Assembly (NCBI GenBank): GCA_963765935.1
Contig: CAVXXX010000003.1
Span: 62,001 to 126,000, forward strand
DNA: 64,000 bases
Direction: 5' to 3'
Source: JAMXLG01 sp963765935
GTDB taxonomy: Bacteria; Vulcanimicrobiota; Vulcanimicrobiia; Vulcanimicrobiales; Vulcanimicrobiaceae
Made by a program: the position numbers and the translations under genes. A model generated the notes under the pieces. The model was not told the DNA's origin, ran no database searches, and was given only the letters and a program-made list of their open reading frames with translations. Below, piece after piece: positions 13,827-22,679 of this stretch (position 1 is its first letter; every line of letters begins with the position of its first letter).

Positions 13827-15859
13827 TAGCGGAGCAGTTCCACCTTCGACGGGTAGATTGGACGATTGATAATACGCTCCAGTGCGTCGCCTTTTGCAGT
13901 GAGGACGAGATCGCAGAAGCGCTTGAAACTTTCGCGTTCCGCTTCGCCTTCGGCGAATCGTTCGTTCTGCGCCAGATCGACTTTACCGTCGACCTTGCGG
14001 AAGCGAATGTACCGGCCCGCGTCGTCTTCGGCAATCTCCACGAGTCCTTCGTCTTCGAAGATGCGCAGCGCGCGGCTAATGGTGCGTTCGTTGACTTTGT
14101 CGAGTTCGAGCGTGCGCGCGATGTCGACGTAACTCATGCGCACTTCCCCTTCGTGCGCGATGCTCCGCACGCCGCGATAGAGCGCGCGCAACACGTTGAG
14201 CGTCGGCGCTTCCCGGTCGATAATAAACTCGTTGATCGCGCGGTCCGCTTCGCCGAAGAGCAAATGAATCTTCGCCTCGCCGCCGTCGCGACCGGCGCGC
14301 CCGGCCTGTTGATTGAATTCGGTGAAGTCGAAGTTCAAATGATACAGCACGACATGACGCACGTCGGGCAGGTCGATCCCTTCGCCGAACGCGGATGTCG
14401 CCACCACGGCTTGCAATTCGCCGTTGCGAAAGAACCGCTCCACATCGTGGCGCTCGGGCGTCGGCATTCCGGCATGGTAGAACATCACACGGTTACCGAG
14501 TTTCTTCCGAAGCGCCTCGGCGACTTTCGTCGCTTCCGTTCGAGAATTACAGTAGACGATGCCCTTGTCGCCGGTGCGAAAGAGGTCGTGCAGATACTCG
14601 GTTTTGTCACGCATTCCGCGGGCGTCCGTAACATGCAAGTTTTCGCGCACGGTCGGATCGATCACCCACGCGCCGATTCTCAGGTCTCGCACGATCTGCG
14701 CGAAGGCATGGTCATTTGCGGTCGCCGTAAGCGCCAAGACTTGTGGATTGCCGAGCGATGCGATCGTCTCGCCCAAACGTCCGTATGCGGCGCGATGTTT
14801 CGACTCATACACGTGGTGCGCTTCATCGACGACGACGAACCGCGGGGTGCTCGATCCGGTGAACTCCTGGCGATGGAATTCCAAGAACTCGGGCGTCGCA
14901 AGAATGATGTCCCATTCGCCCCCTTGCAGCGCTTCAAAGAGCTCTTCGCGCTCATCGTGCGAGATGGAACCGTTGGCGCGATAGATACGCAAGCCGAACG
15001 GATCGAGTTTACGCAGAAGCGCGTCGTATTGGTCGTTGGCGAGCGCGCGCAGTGGATAGATGACGAGCGTTTTTCCACCGCCCCGCAGCGCGCGAAGTGT
15101 GGCCGGATATTGAAAACAAAACGACTTGCCGCGTCCCGTGCCGAGCACCGCGAGCGTGTTGCTTCCGTTTTCGATCCGTTCGAGAACGGCCAGTTGCGCT
15201 TTATGCGGCCGGCCATCGCCGATCAACGCGTTCCGAACCGACTCTTCGAGATCCTCACCGGTGGTGCTGACGTGCGCTCGTAGCTCGGCCGCTTGCACCG
15301 CACGGGCCGCGATTGAAGCCGCGGCATCGCGCCAAACGTACACATTGACGCCGCGGTTCTTGCTGGCGCCTCCCGTTAGGGATTCGATACGAGCTTGATA
15401 CCGAGCGCCCGCGTCAATTAGCGGCGCGATGTGTTTGGCGATGCCTTTGTTGATGAAGCCGAGTTGCAACGCACCAAAGAACACCGCGATCGCGTTGGCG
15501 TCGTATTGATTCTCCGGCTGGCGCTGCAACTGTACCTCGACGCCGACGCGCAGACCCGCAATAACATCTTGCCGGCCCTCAAACGAGACGCCGGCAAGCT
15601 TCGTATGGAATTGTGACGCGCCGCCGATCGACGCGTAACGGTCGCGGAGAAATTCCGCGCTGCGCGCGAAGGCGTCGTCGACGAAGCTGTCGAGTTCGCC
15701 CTTCGACAAGCTCAGGGTGACACGGTTCGTGGCGGTGCCATCCGCCGTGTCATGCTGAGCTTGTCGAAGCAGCGCTAAGGCGGCTTCAAACGCACGTTCC
15801 GACGCCGTGGGCGGCGGAAGCGCGCGTTTACTCTTGGTCGTCGGTGTGCGGCTCGACAT
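13826..15859 (-). CDS. HIRAN-domain DEAD/DEAH helicase, RecQ-like
   Basis: 677 residues. Residues about 80-175 form a HIRAN domain (FHTKLAGVSFEGRQD, PENQYDANAIAVFF), which binds damaged or branched DNA ends. A superfamily-2 helicase core follows: Walker A GTGRGKSF, DEAH box VVVDEAHHVYESK, ALTATAND (motif III), and helicase C with VATSAFGEGIDLPDVRHV and the QQAGRAGRDGG motif VI. The C-terminus has a winged-helix-like region (TISRALRIFEDEGLVEI). It probably unwinds branched or stalled-fork DNA in repair. The N-terminal linker (about residues 31-53) is encoded by a palindromic repeat and is not part of a domain. The start overlaps the end of secF. Confidence 0.85.
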   Translation of the reverse strand: MSSRTPTTKSKRALPPPTASERAFEAALALLRQAQHDTADGTATNRVTLSLSKGELDSFVDDAFARSAEFLRDRYASIGGASQFHTKLAGVSFEGRQDVIAGLRVGVEVQLQRQPENQYDANAIAVFFGALQLGFINKGIAKHIAPLIDAGARYQARIESLTGGASKNRGVNVYVWRDAAASIAARAVQAAELRAHVSTTGEDLEESVRNALIGDGRPHKAQLAVLERIENGSNTLAVLGTGRGKSFCFQYPATLRALRGGGKTLVIYPLRALANDQYDALLRKLDPFGLRIYRANGSISHDEREELFEALQGGEWDIILATPEFLEFHRQEFTGSSTPRFVVVDEAHHVYESKHRAAYGRLGETIASLGNPQVLALTATANDHAFAQIVRDLRIGAWVIDPTVRENLHVTDARGMRDKTEYLHDLFRTGDKGIVYCNSRTEATKVAEALRKKLGNRVMFYHAGMPTPERHDVERFFRNGELQAVVATSAFGEGIDLPDVRHVVLYHLNFDFTEFNQQAGRAGRDGGEAKIHLLFGEADRAINEFIIDREAPTLNVLRALYRGVRSIAHEGEVRMSYVDIARTLELDKVNERTISRALRIFEDEGLVEIAEDDAGRYIRFRKVDGKVDLAQNERFAEGEAERESFKRFCDLVLTAKGDALERIINRPIYPSKVELLR
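15701..15769. repeat. REP/MITE-like palindromic element inside the helicase coding sequence
   Basis: A 23-bp left arm (core CTTCGACAAGCTCAGGGTGA) and a right arm that is its reverse complement at 21 of 23 positions flank about 23 bases of spacer. The arm core GAGCTTGTCGAAG is a sequence seen in dispersed intergenic palindromes of many bacteria, whose translation gives TLSLSKG. Here it reads in frame through the helicase N-terminus as VTLSLSKGELD, so the insertion did not break the gene. No second copy was noticed in the window. Confidence 0.75.
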
Positions 15860-17082
15860 GCTCGGGGGCGTCGAAACCCTCGAGATTCAGGTTGATCTCT
15901 TCGTGCCCGGCATCAAAGGCTTCATCGTGCAAGCCCGAGATTTGCGCATCGAGCGGATCGATCTCCGCAGTCGCCGCTTTGCGCTTGTAGCGAGCCGGTG
16001 ACGCGGCGGCGGGACGCGTTGACTTCTGCTTCTCGCGGCGCGCGCGACGCGCGGCAACGATATCTTCACGCGAACCACCGCGGCTTGCGCTCGACGGACC
16101 ATTGCCGGTCGACGGCGCAGCTGCGGTGGAGAGGCTCTCGCGACGCTTGCGTTCGGCCGCCACCAGCTGACGCTTGCGGAAGACGAGCGACGAGCGGCGC
16201 CGAGTAGAAGATCGAGTGATAGGCGCCCGAGCAGAATGCCGACGAGCAGTGCGAACGCGAAGTTCTTCAAGCTGTCGCCACCGAGCAGCAGCAAAGCGAC
16301 GAGCGTAATGACGACCGTCGCGAGCGGTGTTTACCGAACGCGTCATCGTCTGTTTGATCGATTCGTTGACGATCGTCTCGTACGGCGCGCCGCCCATGAT
16401 CTTCGTGTTTTCACGAATACGGTCGAGGATGACGATCGTGTCCATGACGGAGTAACCGATAACGGTCAGTACCGCCGCCAGGAACGCGTCGTCCGCCGGA
16501 CGATTCGCGATTGCATAAATACCGATCATCACCGCTGCGTCGCGAACGAGCGCGATAACAGTCACGAGACCGAAGATGTAGTTCCAATTGAAGCGGAACG
16601 CGATGTAGATGAACTGGATGCTGAGCGCAATGAGCAGTGCCCAGAGCGCGAGGCGCAAGATACTCACCGCCGAGCGTCGGTCCGAGTGCCGTGATGCTCA
16701 GTTTGCTCGCATCGAACGTGCCGGCTTTTGCGAGCGCGTCTTTGAGCGGCACCGAGTTGTTCGCAAACGACGTCTGCGTTTCGAATCTCGAAGCTCTTGC
16801 CGTCGCTGCCCGCGGTAGTGATGCGTTCGTCGGAGAGATTGAGCGCCGCAAGCGCACCCTTCACCGCATCGCTCGTCGTTGGTTGGTTGAACGCCACGTC
16901 ACGTCGGTGCCGCCCGTGAACGAGAGGCCGAGACGGAGCATGTGCGACGGCTGGAAGCCTTGACCGCCTTCGAAGCCGTGGTAGATCATCGCCGCGACGC
17001 CGAGCGCGATGACGAGATACGAGATCGTCGAAACGGTGCGGAACCAGCCGACGATGTTCCAGTTCAGTCTGCGAAATAGCAT
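15828..17082 (-). pseudogene. secF: secF, protein-export membrane protein, broken into several frames
   Basis: SecF pieces follow in the right order but in different frames. MLFRRLNWNIVGWFRTVS through LSFTGGTDVT is in one; FNQPTTSDAVKGALAAL to about IRNADVV is in a second; SFANNSVPLKDALAKA to ALGPTLGGE is in a third. VSILRLALWALLIALSI through DTIVILDRIREN and SIKQTMTRSVNT follow. Then come VVITLVALLLLGGDSLKNFAF, AYHSIFYSAPLV, and a basic, acidic-ended tail from LVFRKRQLVAAE. At least five frame changes occur, near 16896, 16770, 16668, 16340, 16222 and 16185. Residues at each join fit single-base losses or gains. SecF with SecD pulls exported proteins across the membrane using the proton gradient. 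Because every domain is preserved and SecD is intact, sequencing or assembly indels are as likely as real decay. Confidence 0.85.
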
Positions 17083-17090
17083 GTGTGGTC

Positions 17091-18464
17091 CTATGCCCCC
17101 GCCTTCGCGAAGATGCCGACGTCTTCAGATTTGACGCCGTAGAGCTCCGGTGACGTGAGCACGTTGTTGTCGACGAGTGCGTCGACGAAGAAGCGAGTGA
17201 CGAAGACGGCGGTGACGAGTGACACGACCGTACCCCAGAAGAGCGTGAACGCGAAGCCTTTGACCGTGCCCGTACCGAGCATGTAGAGCACGCCCGCACC
17301 CACGATCGTCGTAAAGTGGCTATCGAAGACCGCCGAGAACGCGCGTGAGAATCCAACACGCACGGCGGAGCGGAACGACTTGCCGTTCCAGAGTTCTTCC
17401 TTGATGCGTTCGAAGATCAGAACGTTCGCGTCAACCGCCATACCGATCGAGAGCACGAAACCGGCGATGCCCGGCAGCGTGAGCGTCGCGTGCGAGAGCG
17501 CGAGGATCCCGAGCATCACGAGCACGTAGATTGCAAGCGCGATATCGGCGAGAAAGCCCGGCAACCGGTAGACGAGAACCATAAAGAGCAACACGAGCCC
17601 GAGGCCAAGCATCGACGCCTTCAACGACTTATCGAGGTCGATCGCGCCGAGCGTCGGCCCGATGGTTTCTTTCTCGATGATGTCGATGTGCGCGGGAAGC
17701 GCGCCGGCGTTGAGTTCGTTGGCAAGCGTCACGGTGTAGTCTTGCGTGAACGAACCGGTGATTTGACCGCTGTCAAAAATCGGGCTCTGAATTGTTGCGG
17801 CCGAAACGTAGCGATGATCGAGAAAGATCGCGAGCAGTTTGCCGACGTTGGCGGTCGTCATACGGCCGAACTTCGACGGATTTTTCGTCTGGAACGTGAT
17901 GTTCGGATTGCCCGATTGATCGTAGCTCGCTTGCGCGGCCTTCAGTTCTTTACCGCTATAGACGACGGCACCCGACGCGTCATACGCACCGTTCTCGACG
18001 TACGCTTTCGCTTGCGCGCGCTGCTTTGCGGTGATGCCCGGCGTATTGGCCGGCGCATCAACGAGCTGCAGTGCGCTGTCGGCCTTGCGCGCCACGTCGG
18101 GCGGCATGATCTTGTACTCGAGCACGGCGACTTGCTTCAGCAACTGTTCCGCCTGATCGGGATTCTTCAGGTTCGGAATCTCGACGAGGATGCGGTCGCT
18201 GCCGACATTGCTGATCTGCGGCTCGGTAACGCCGAGCGAGTTGATGCGCTGGTCGATGACCTGGCGCGTCTGCGCTTGGACTTCCGGCGTGATCTTCGTC
18301 ACGTCGGCTGTCGGCGAGAGCTGGAGCAGCAAACGCGAACCGCCTTGCAAGTCCAGACCTAAGTGAATGCGCTGGTCGAGCGGAAGAATCGTCCATATTG
18401 AATAGGCGACGACCGCGATAATCACGAGCGCTTTGACAAACGGTTTAATCGTATTCCAGCTCAT
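17091..18464 (-). CDS. secD: Protein translocase subunit SecD
   Basis: 457 residues: TM1 near residues 10-28, then LGLDLQGGSRLLLQL (conserved D-LQGG strand). A periplasmic P1 region follows with QVIDQRINSLGVTEPQI and GSDRILVEIPNL, and then five C-terminal membrane helices with GMAVDANVLIFERIKEEL and GTVKGFAFTLFWG. These are the defining SecD motifs; with SecF the protein helps complete Sec-dependent export using the proton motive force. It is shorter than E. coli SecD, as in many non-proteobacteria. Gene order secD-secF is the norm. The gene is intact, in contrast to secF nine bases downstream. Confidence 0.95.
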   Translation of the reverse strand: MSWNTIKPFVKALVIIAVVAYSIWTILPLDQRIHLGLDLQGGSRLLLQLSPTADVTKITPEVQAQTRQVIDQRINSLGVTEPQISNVGSDRILVEIPNLKNPDQAEQLLKQVAVLEYKIMPPDVARKADSALQLVDAPANTPGITAKQRAQAKAYVENGAYDASGAVVYSGKELKAAQASYDQSGNPNITFQTKNPSKFGRMTTANVGKLLAIFLDHRYVSAATIQSPIFDSGQITGSFTQDYTVTLANELNAGALPAHIDIIEKETIGPTLGAIDLDKSLKASMLGLGLVLLFMVLVYRLPGFLADIALAIYVLVMLGILALSHATLTLPGIAGFVLSIGMAVDANVLIFERIKEELWNGKSFRSAVRVGFSRAFSAVFDSHFTTIVGAGVLYMLGTGTVKGFAFTLFWGTVVSLVTAVFVTRFFVDALVDNNVLTSPELYGVKSEDVGIFAKAGA

Positions 18465-18543
18465 CGAATCTACTATGAAAGAAGGAACGCCAGGCCAAAG
18501 CCCGGCGACAACCCTAGAAGTTTATCAGGGCACGCGGCGGCGG

Positions 18544-20589
18544 TCAAACCGCCAGGGGCCGGCGCTCATGGTTCACCACCCCGGCCGGAACTAACTGCAA
18601 TTCCGCCGGGAGTTCTCCGTAGGCTAACACTTCGGTCCGGATCCCGGATCGTATAAGGAAGTCGGCGAGCACGGGCCGCAGGGCGCCGGTGCAGACGATA
18701 GTCGCTCGGTCCCTAGGCATGCGCGCCGCGTATGCCTCCACCGCGTCGCGCAGCGCGATCGCGCGGTCCGGATCGGGGGCGGTCTCTGTTCCGGCGCCGG
18801 ACCACGCTCGCACGAGGTCTCGCTCGTACTCGGGGTCGAGCAAGAGTGGCTCCAGTTTCGTAATGCCGCGACGGCGCAACGCGTCAGGGATGATCGTGCG
18901 GCGAGCGGCCTCTGCGAGTTCGCGCGGATCGCGCGTGGGTGCTTCAAGCATCGCTTGGAGGACTGCAACCGGATCCCGCGGCCACGCCCCTTCGCGCAGT
19001 AAGTGCACGTAAGCGCGGTGGAGCGAGCCGAGCGGGAACGTGTCGCTGCCGATCTCTTTCACGAGTGCAGGCATCGTCGCGCGTAGATGCTCGAGCATCG
19101 TTTGGAGCTCTTGCCGCCCAACGAGTTCGGATGCGTAGCGGCGCACGATCTCCGCGACATGTGACCCGATGATTGAAATCGGATCGAACACCAACGCACC
19201 TGCATCAACAAGCGCCGCGCGCTGCGCGGGCTCGATCCATGCTGCGGGCAGCCCGTACACGGGTTCCGGCTGCACCTCGAGTCCAAAACGGGTGAGGACC
19301 GGCGCGTCCGCCACCGCTAGCAGTCGTTCCAATTGAAGGCGACCTTCGCCGACGATGCGGTCGCGAACGCGAATCGCATAGGTACGCGGATCCCGCGCAA
19401 GGTCGTCACGTAAGCGCACGCCGGGTAAGACCACTCCGATTTCGGTTGCAAGCGCGCGCCGCACTTCGCCAATTCGATCGAGCAGTGCATCGGCTAGCGG
19501 CGGCGCCAACAACGGCACGAGCTCCGCACCGATGTCGATCGACATCGCATCCACACCGACGAGACCGAGCGCGAGTTCGGGGCGTCGCAACGCCTGCCGT
19601 TTTGCGCGTTCCGCATCCGCGGCTGCCTTGCGAACGCGCGAGCGTTGATTGCGCACCGCGAGTTGCGCTGCTCCAAACGCACAGGCGCCGAGTAGCAGAA
19701 ACACCGGACGGGGCAGCGCCGGAACGAACGAGAGGACGATGAGGAGCGCGCCGGCGCTGCGCAGCGCGTCGGGACGCGCAAAGAGCTGTGCGGCAAGATC
19801 CGCGCCGAGTGCGCCGTCGGAGGCGACGCGCGTCACCATCATGCCCATCGCCGTTGAAATCAGAAACGCCGGCAGCGTCGTTACCAGCGCATTACCGATC
19901 GAGAGCAGTGCGAAGGTGTTAAGCGCATCGAGCGGCGCGAGCCCGTGGTACGCGATGCCGACGACAATTCCACCGGCCAGATTGAGCGTAACGATAACGA
20001 GCGCGGCGATCGCATCACCCTTGACGAATTTCCCGGCTCCGTCCATCGCTCCGTAGAAATCCGCTTCGCGCTGCACGAGCGCGCGCTTACGCCGCGCGCC
20101 TTCCGCATCGAGCGCCCCGGCGTGTACGTCGGCATCGATCGCCATCTGTTTGCCCGGCATTGCGTCGAGCGTGAAGCGCGCGGCAACTTCTGCGACACGC
20201 TGCGAGCCGCTCGCGATGACGATGAATTGAATCGTGATCAAAATCACAAAAACGATCAATCCGACGACGAGATTGCCATGCACGACGAATTGGCCGAAGG
20301 CCGGAATGATTGCGCCCACTGCACCGGGCGTCGCGCCGTCCGTCAAGATCAAGCGCGTCGCCGACACATCGAGCGATAGACGAAAGAGCGTTGCCACGAG
20401 CAATGCGGGCGCGAACGCGGAAAACTCGAGCGGATCGTCGATCGTGACGGCGAGCAAAAGGACGAGCGCTGAAGCGAAGATGTTGATTCCGAGCAATACG
20501 TCGAGCAGCCACGGCGGCAAGGGGACGATGAGAATCGCGACGATGGCGAGCAGACATGCAGCGAACGTGTAGACGGGAAGCTTCGTCAT
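18544..20589 (-). CDS. flhA: Flagellar export apparatus protein FlhA
   Basis: 681 residues. The N-terminal half has about eight TM helices starting MTKLPVYTFAACLLAIVAIL, and the FHIPEP-like cytoplasmic loop is present as RFTLDAMPGKQMAIDADVHAG, the FlhA signature. The C-terminal cytosolic domain (VRLRDDLARDPRTYAIRVRD, later ALLVDAGALVFDP and LLREGAWPRDPVAVLQAML) forms the export-gate ring that docks chaperones. ATG overlaps the flhB stop by four bases, which decides the start over an upstream extension. Last gene of the fliQ-fliR-flhB-flhA run. Confidence 0.95.
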   Translation of the reverse strand: MTKLPVYTFAACLLAIVAILIVPLPPWLLDVLLGINIFASALVLLLAVTIDDPLEFSAFAPALLVATLFRLSLDVSATRLILTDGATPGAVGAIIPAFGQFVVHGNLVVGLIVFVILITIQFIVIASGSQRVAEVAARFTLDAMPGKQMAIDADVHAGALDAEGARRKRALVQREADFYGAMDGAGKFVKGDAIAALVIVTLNLAGGIVVGIAYHGLAPLDALNTFALLSIGNALVTTLPAFLISTAMGMMVTRVASDGALGADLAAQLFARPDALRSAGALLIVLSFVPALPRPVFLLLGACAFGAAQLAVRNQRSRVRKAAADAERAKRQALRRPELALGLVGVDAMSIDIGAELVPLLAPPLADALLDRIGEVRRALATEIGVVLPGVRLRDDLARDPRTYAIRVRDRIVGEGRLQLERLLAVADAPVLTRFGLEVQPEPVYGLPAAWIEPAQRAALVDAGALVFDPISIIGSHVAEIVRRYASELVGRQELQTMLEHLRATMPALVKEIGSDTFPLGSLHRAYVHLLREGAWPRDPVAVLQAMLEAPTRDPRELAEAARRTIIPDALRRRGITKLEPLLLDPEYERDLVRAWSGAGTETAPDPDRAIALRDAVEAYAARMPRDRATIVCTGALRPVLADFLIRSGIRTEVLAYGELPAELQLVPAGVVNHERRPLAV

Positions 20590-21596
20590 TCCAATGCTCC
20601 GCTGCGAATAAGTGCGGCAACGATTTCCGCTACGGCAACGTAGTAATCGTGCGGAATCGCTTGGCCGACGTCCGTCTGCGCAAAAAGGGCGCGCGCAAGT
20701 TCGATATTTTCGATCACCGGCACGCCGCAACGCGCCGCTTCTTCTCGCACGCGCAACGCCATCTCGCCGGCTGCCCGAACGAGAACCACGGGGACCGGCA
20801 CCTCTGGCGGCCGGTACTCCAGCGCGACGGCGATGTGCGTCGGATTGACAATGACGAATGCAGCGTTTTTGACCTTCGCAACCGCACCGCGCAGAACGTT
20901 CCGGTGCAGCGCTTTGCGGCGAGCACGTGTCGCAGGATCGCCGTCATTTTCTTTGAGCTCGCGTTTGAGCTCGTGCAAGCTCATCTTCAGCTTCGCAAGC
21001 CACGAGCGCCGGGCAGCTCCGTACTCGACGAACGCAAAAACCAGTCCAACGCCCGCGGCAGCGAACATCGCATGTTGCGCACCGCGCCAAGCCGTCGCAG
21101 CAACGGCCATGATATTGGACGATGCGCCTGCAACCGCAAATACGGCGCGCATCGAACCAGCGATGGCGACACCGGCCAAGACGAATGCCAGCACTGCTCG
21201 AAACGCGTGCGTTCCGGTCTCCCTGGAAACCATCCGTTTTAAGCCTTCGAACGGCGCGATGCGAGAAGAACGGAACGACGGCAATACGAACGCAACGCCG
21301 CCTGTTTGTATCAACGTCGCGGCGATCGCTGCGCATGAGGCCGCCGCTGCGACCCCAACCGCACATGCGACCATGCCGAGCGCATCGCCGTTTGCCGGTG
21401 CGCCGCGAGAAGCGTTGACGATCGCGTGGCGAGCAAGCTGTGTAAATGCAGGAGCGATTGCCGAAACGCACGCGGCGGCTGCGATGAACGCGAAATTTGC
21501 GGAAAACTCTTGGGAGCGCGGGACGTTTCCCTCGCGGCGCGCCTTCGCGATTCGCGACGGCGTCGCATCGAATTGCTTCTCGGATGCGTCGCTCAT
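20586..21596 (-). CDS. flhB: Flagellar export apparatus protein FlhB
   Basis: 336 residues. It starts MSDASEKQFDATPSRIAKARREGNVPRSQEF, the typical FlhB N-terminus. Four TM helices follow, then a cytoplasmic domain with the autocleavage motif in FVIVNPTHIAVALEYRP (NPTH intact) and a C-terminal ARALFAQTDVGQAIP. FlhB switches export from rod/hook to filament substrates after cleavage between N and P. The start overlaps the fliR stop by four bases (ATGA). Normal length for the family. Confidence 0.95.
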   Translation of the reverse strand: MSDASEKQFDATPSRIAKARREGNVPRSQEFSANFAFIAAAACVSAIAPAFTQLARHAIVNASRGAPANGDALGMVACAVGVAAAASCAAIAATLIQTGGVAFVLPSFRSSRIAPFEGLKRMVSRETGTHAFRAVLAFVLAGVAIAGSMRAVFAVAGASSNIMAVAATAWRGAQHAMFAAAGVGLVFAFVEYGAARRSWLAKLKMSLHELKRELKENDGDPATRARRKALHRNVLRGAVAKVKNAAFVIVNPTHIAVALEYRPPEVPVPVVLVRAAGEMALRVREEAARCGVPVIENIELARALFAQTDVGQAIPHDYYVAVAEIVAALIRSGALE

Positions 21597-22303
21597 CGCA
21601 CCATGGGAATCGAGACGAGCGGATGCGCCGCCTGCGGAACCAGGAGCGGTAACGAAATTGCCGTCGCGATCAAGACCACGCCGAAGACGAGCGGGAACGA
21701 GAGCGTAAACGTAGCAAAGCGCGGGACTGTTCGCGCAAGCGTCGCAAGCGCAATCTGCGTCACGAACGCAAGCGCGATCGCGGGTGCTGCTACCGCGAGT
21801 GCAACGGAGACAATCGTCGTCGCGCCGGAGATCGCAAACGGCGCCCACGCTTGCGGATCAAACGGCGCACCGGGCACGATTCGAACGAAGCTCTCCGAAA
21901 ATGCCGCCATCGCCGGACGATAGGCGCCGAAGAGAAAGTACCCGCCGGTAAACGCAATCGACCACACGCGACCGAAGCCGCTCGGTGCGACGACATCCAC
22001 GTTCGGCGCAATCGCCTTCACACCGACGTAATCGTCCAACATGCGGCCGCCGGCATATGCGCCATCGTAGAGTAGCGAAGCCGCCATGCCGATCGCCGTT
22101 CCGAGCGCAAACTCCGCGATCAGCGCAACCACGAGCGCTACACCGTCGAATTGGCGCGCTCGCACGCCGGGAGCAATTGCGCCTGCAAGCGCGAGCGCAA
22201 GAGCGGCTCGCACCATCCGCGGCACGCTCGGATGCGAGAAGCCCGGTGCGCGAAAGACGAAGCCGGCGCACCGCGCAAACACGAGAAACGGCGTTGCAGT
22301 CAC
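21593..22303 (-). CDS. fliR: Flagellar export apparatus protein FliR
   Basis: 236 residues, six hydrophobic segments, with FliR features such as FVFRAPGFSHPSVPRMVRAALALALA at the N-terminus, EFALGTAIGMAASLLYDGAYAGGRMLD in the middle and FALPLVFG/FPLVFGVVLIATAIS near the end. FliR joins FliP and FliQ in the export-gate helix at the centre of the basal body. The GTG start overlaps the fliQ stop by four bases (GTGA), which favours it over the long upstream extension. Slightly shorter than the usual 250-260 residues. Confidence 0.92.
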   Translation of the reverse strand: MTATPFLVFARCAGFVFRAPGFSHPSVPRMVRAALALALAGAIAPGVRARQFDGVALVVALIAEFALGTAIGMAASLLYDGAYAGGRMLDDYVGVKAIAPNVDVVAPSGFGRVWSIAFTGGYFLFGAYRPAMAAFSESFVRIVPGAPFDPQAWAPFAISGATTIVSVALAVAAPAIALAFVTQIALATLARTVPRFATFTLSFPLVFGVVLIATAISLPLLVPQAAHPLVSIPMVR

Positions 22304-22569
22304 GGACCATACACCAACGCCGGAATTGCGGCGAGGGCGTGGTGAAACAGATTTTCGCACGCACGTAACGCAAATCCGCCGAAGAGCGCCATCGTCGAGC
22401 CGACGGCGATCATTTTTGGTAGCAGCGTAAGCGTTTGTTCCTGAACTTGCGTCGCGGCTTGCACCACTGCAATTGCGGTTCCGACGAGCGCCGCAACCGC
22501 GAGCACTGGAACGCAGAGCATCGCCGCCAGCACCATCGCCTCCCGCAGCAATCCCCCAAAAGCATCCAT
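22300..22569 (-). CDS. fliQ: Flagellar export apparatus protein FliQ
   Basis: 89 residues with two TM helices and the FliQ core GTAIAVVQAATQVQEQTLTLLPKMIAV. It is the usual length (about 89). It is the first gene of the fliQ-fliR-flhB-flhA run. In most genomes fliP precedes it directly; here fliP lies about 7.8 kb away, with a plus-strand island between. The upstream region is shared with the divergent SLOG-SLATT gene. Confidence 0.92.
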   Translation of the reverse strand: MDAFGGLLREAMVLAAMLCVPVLAVAALVGTAIAVVQAATQVQEQTLTLLPKMIAVGSTMALFGGFALRACENLFHHALAAIPALVYGP

Positions 22570-22679
22570 GCGCCGACGCTATCGTCCGGCGGTTGCCGAA
22601 TTGTTGCGCGGGTGGAACGCTCGTATGGCCGGCACCGTCCCCAGCCAGCTTAAAGGCAAGCGTACCCAAGGGCGCTACA

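Noticed and set aside
13580..15283. 567-codon plus-strand open frame opposite the helicase
   Set aside because: It mirrors the helicase frame, has unusual Arg/His/Val content and no recognisable motif.
16664..17359. 231-codon minus-strand frame over secF/secD
   Set aside because: Only its last third matches SecF; the first part is out of frame with SecD and Ser/Arg-rich. It is a piece of the frame-shifted secF, not a separate gene.
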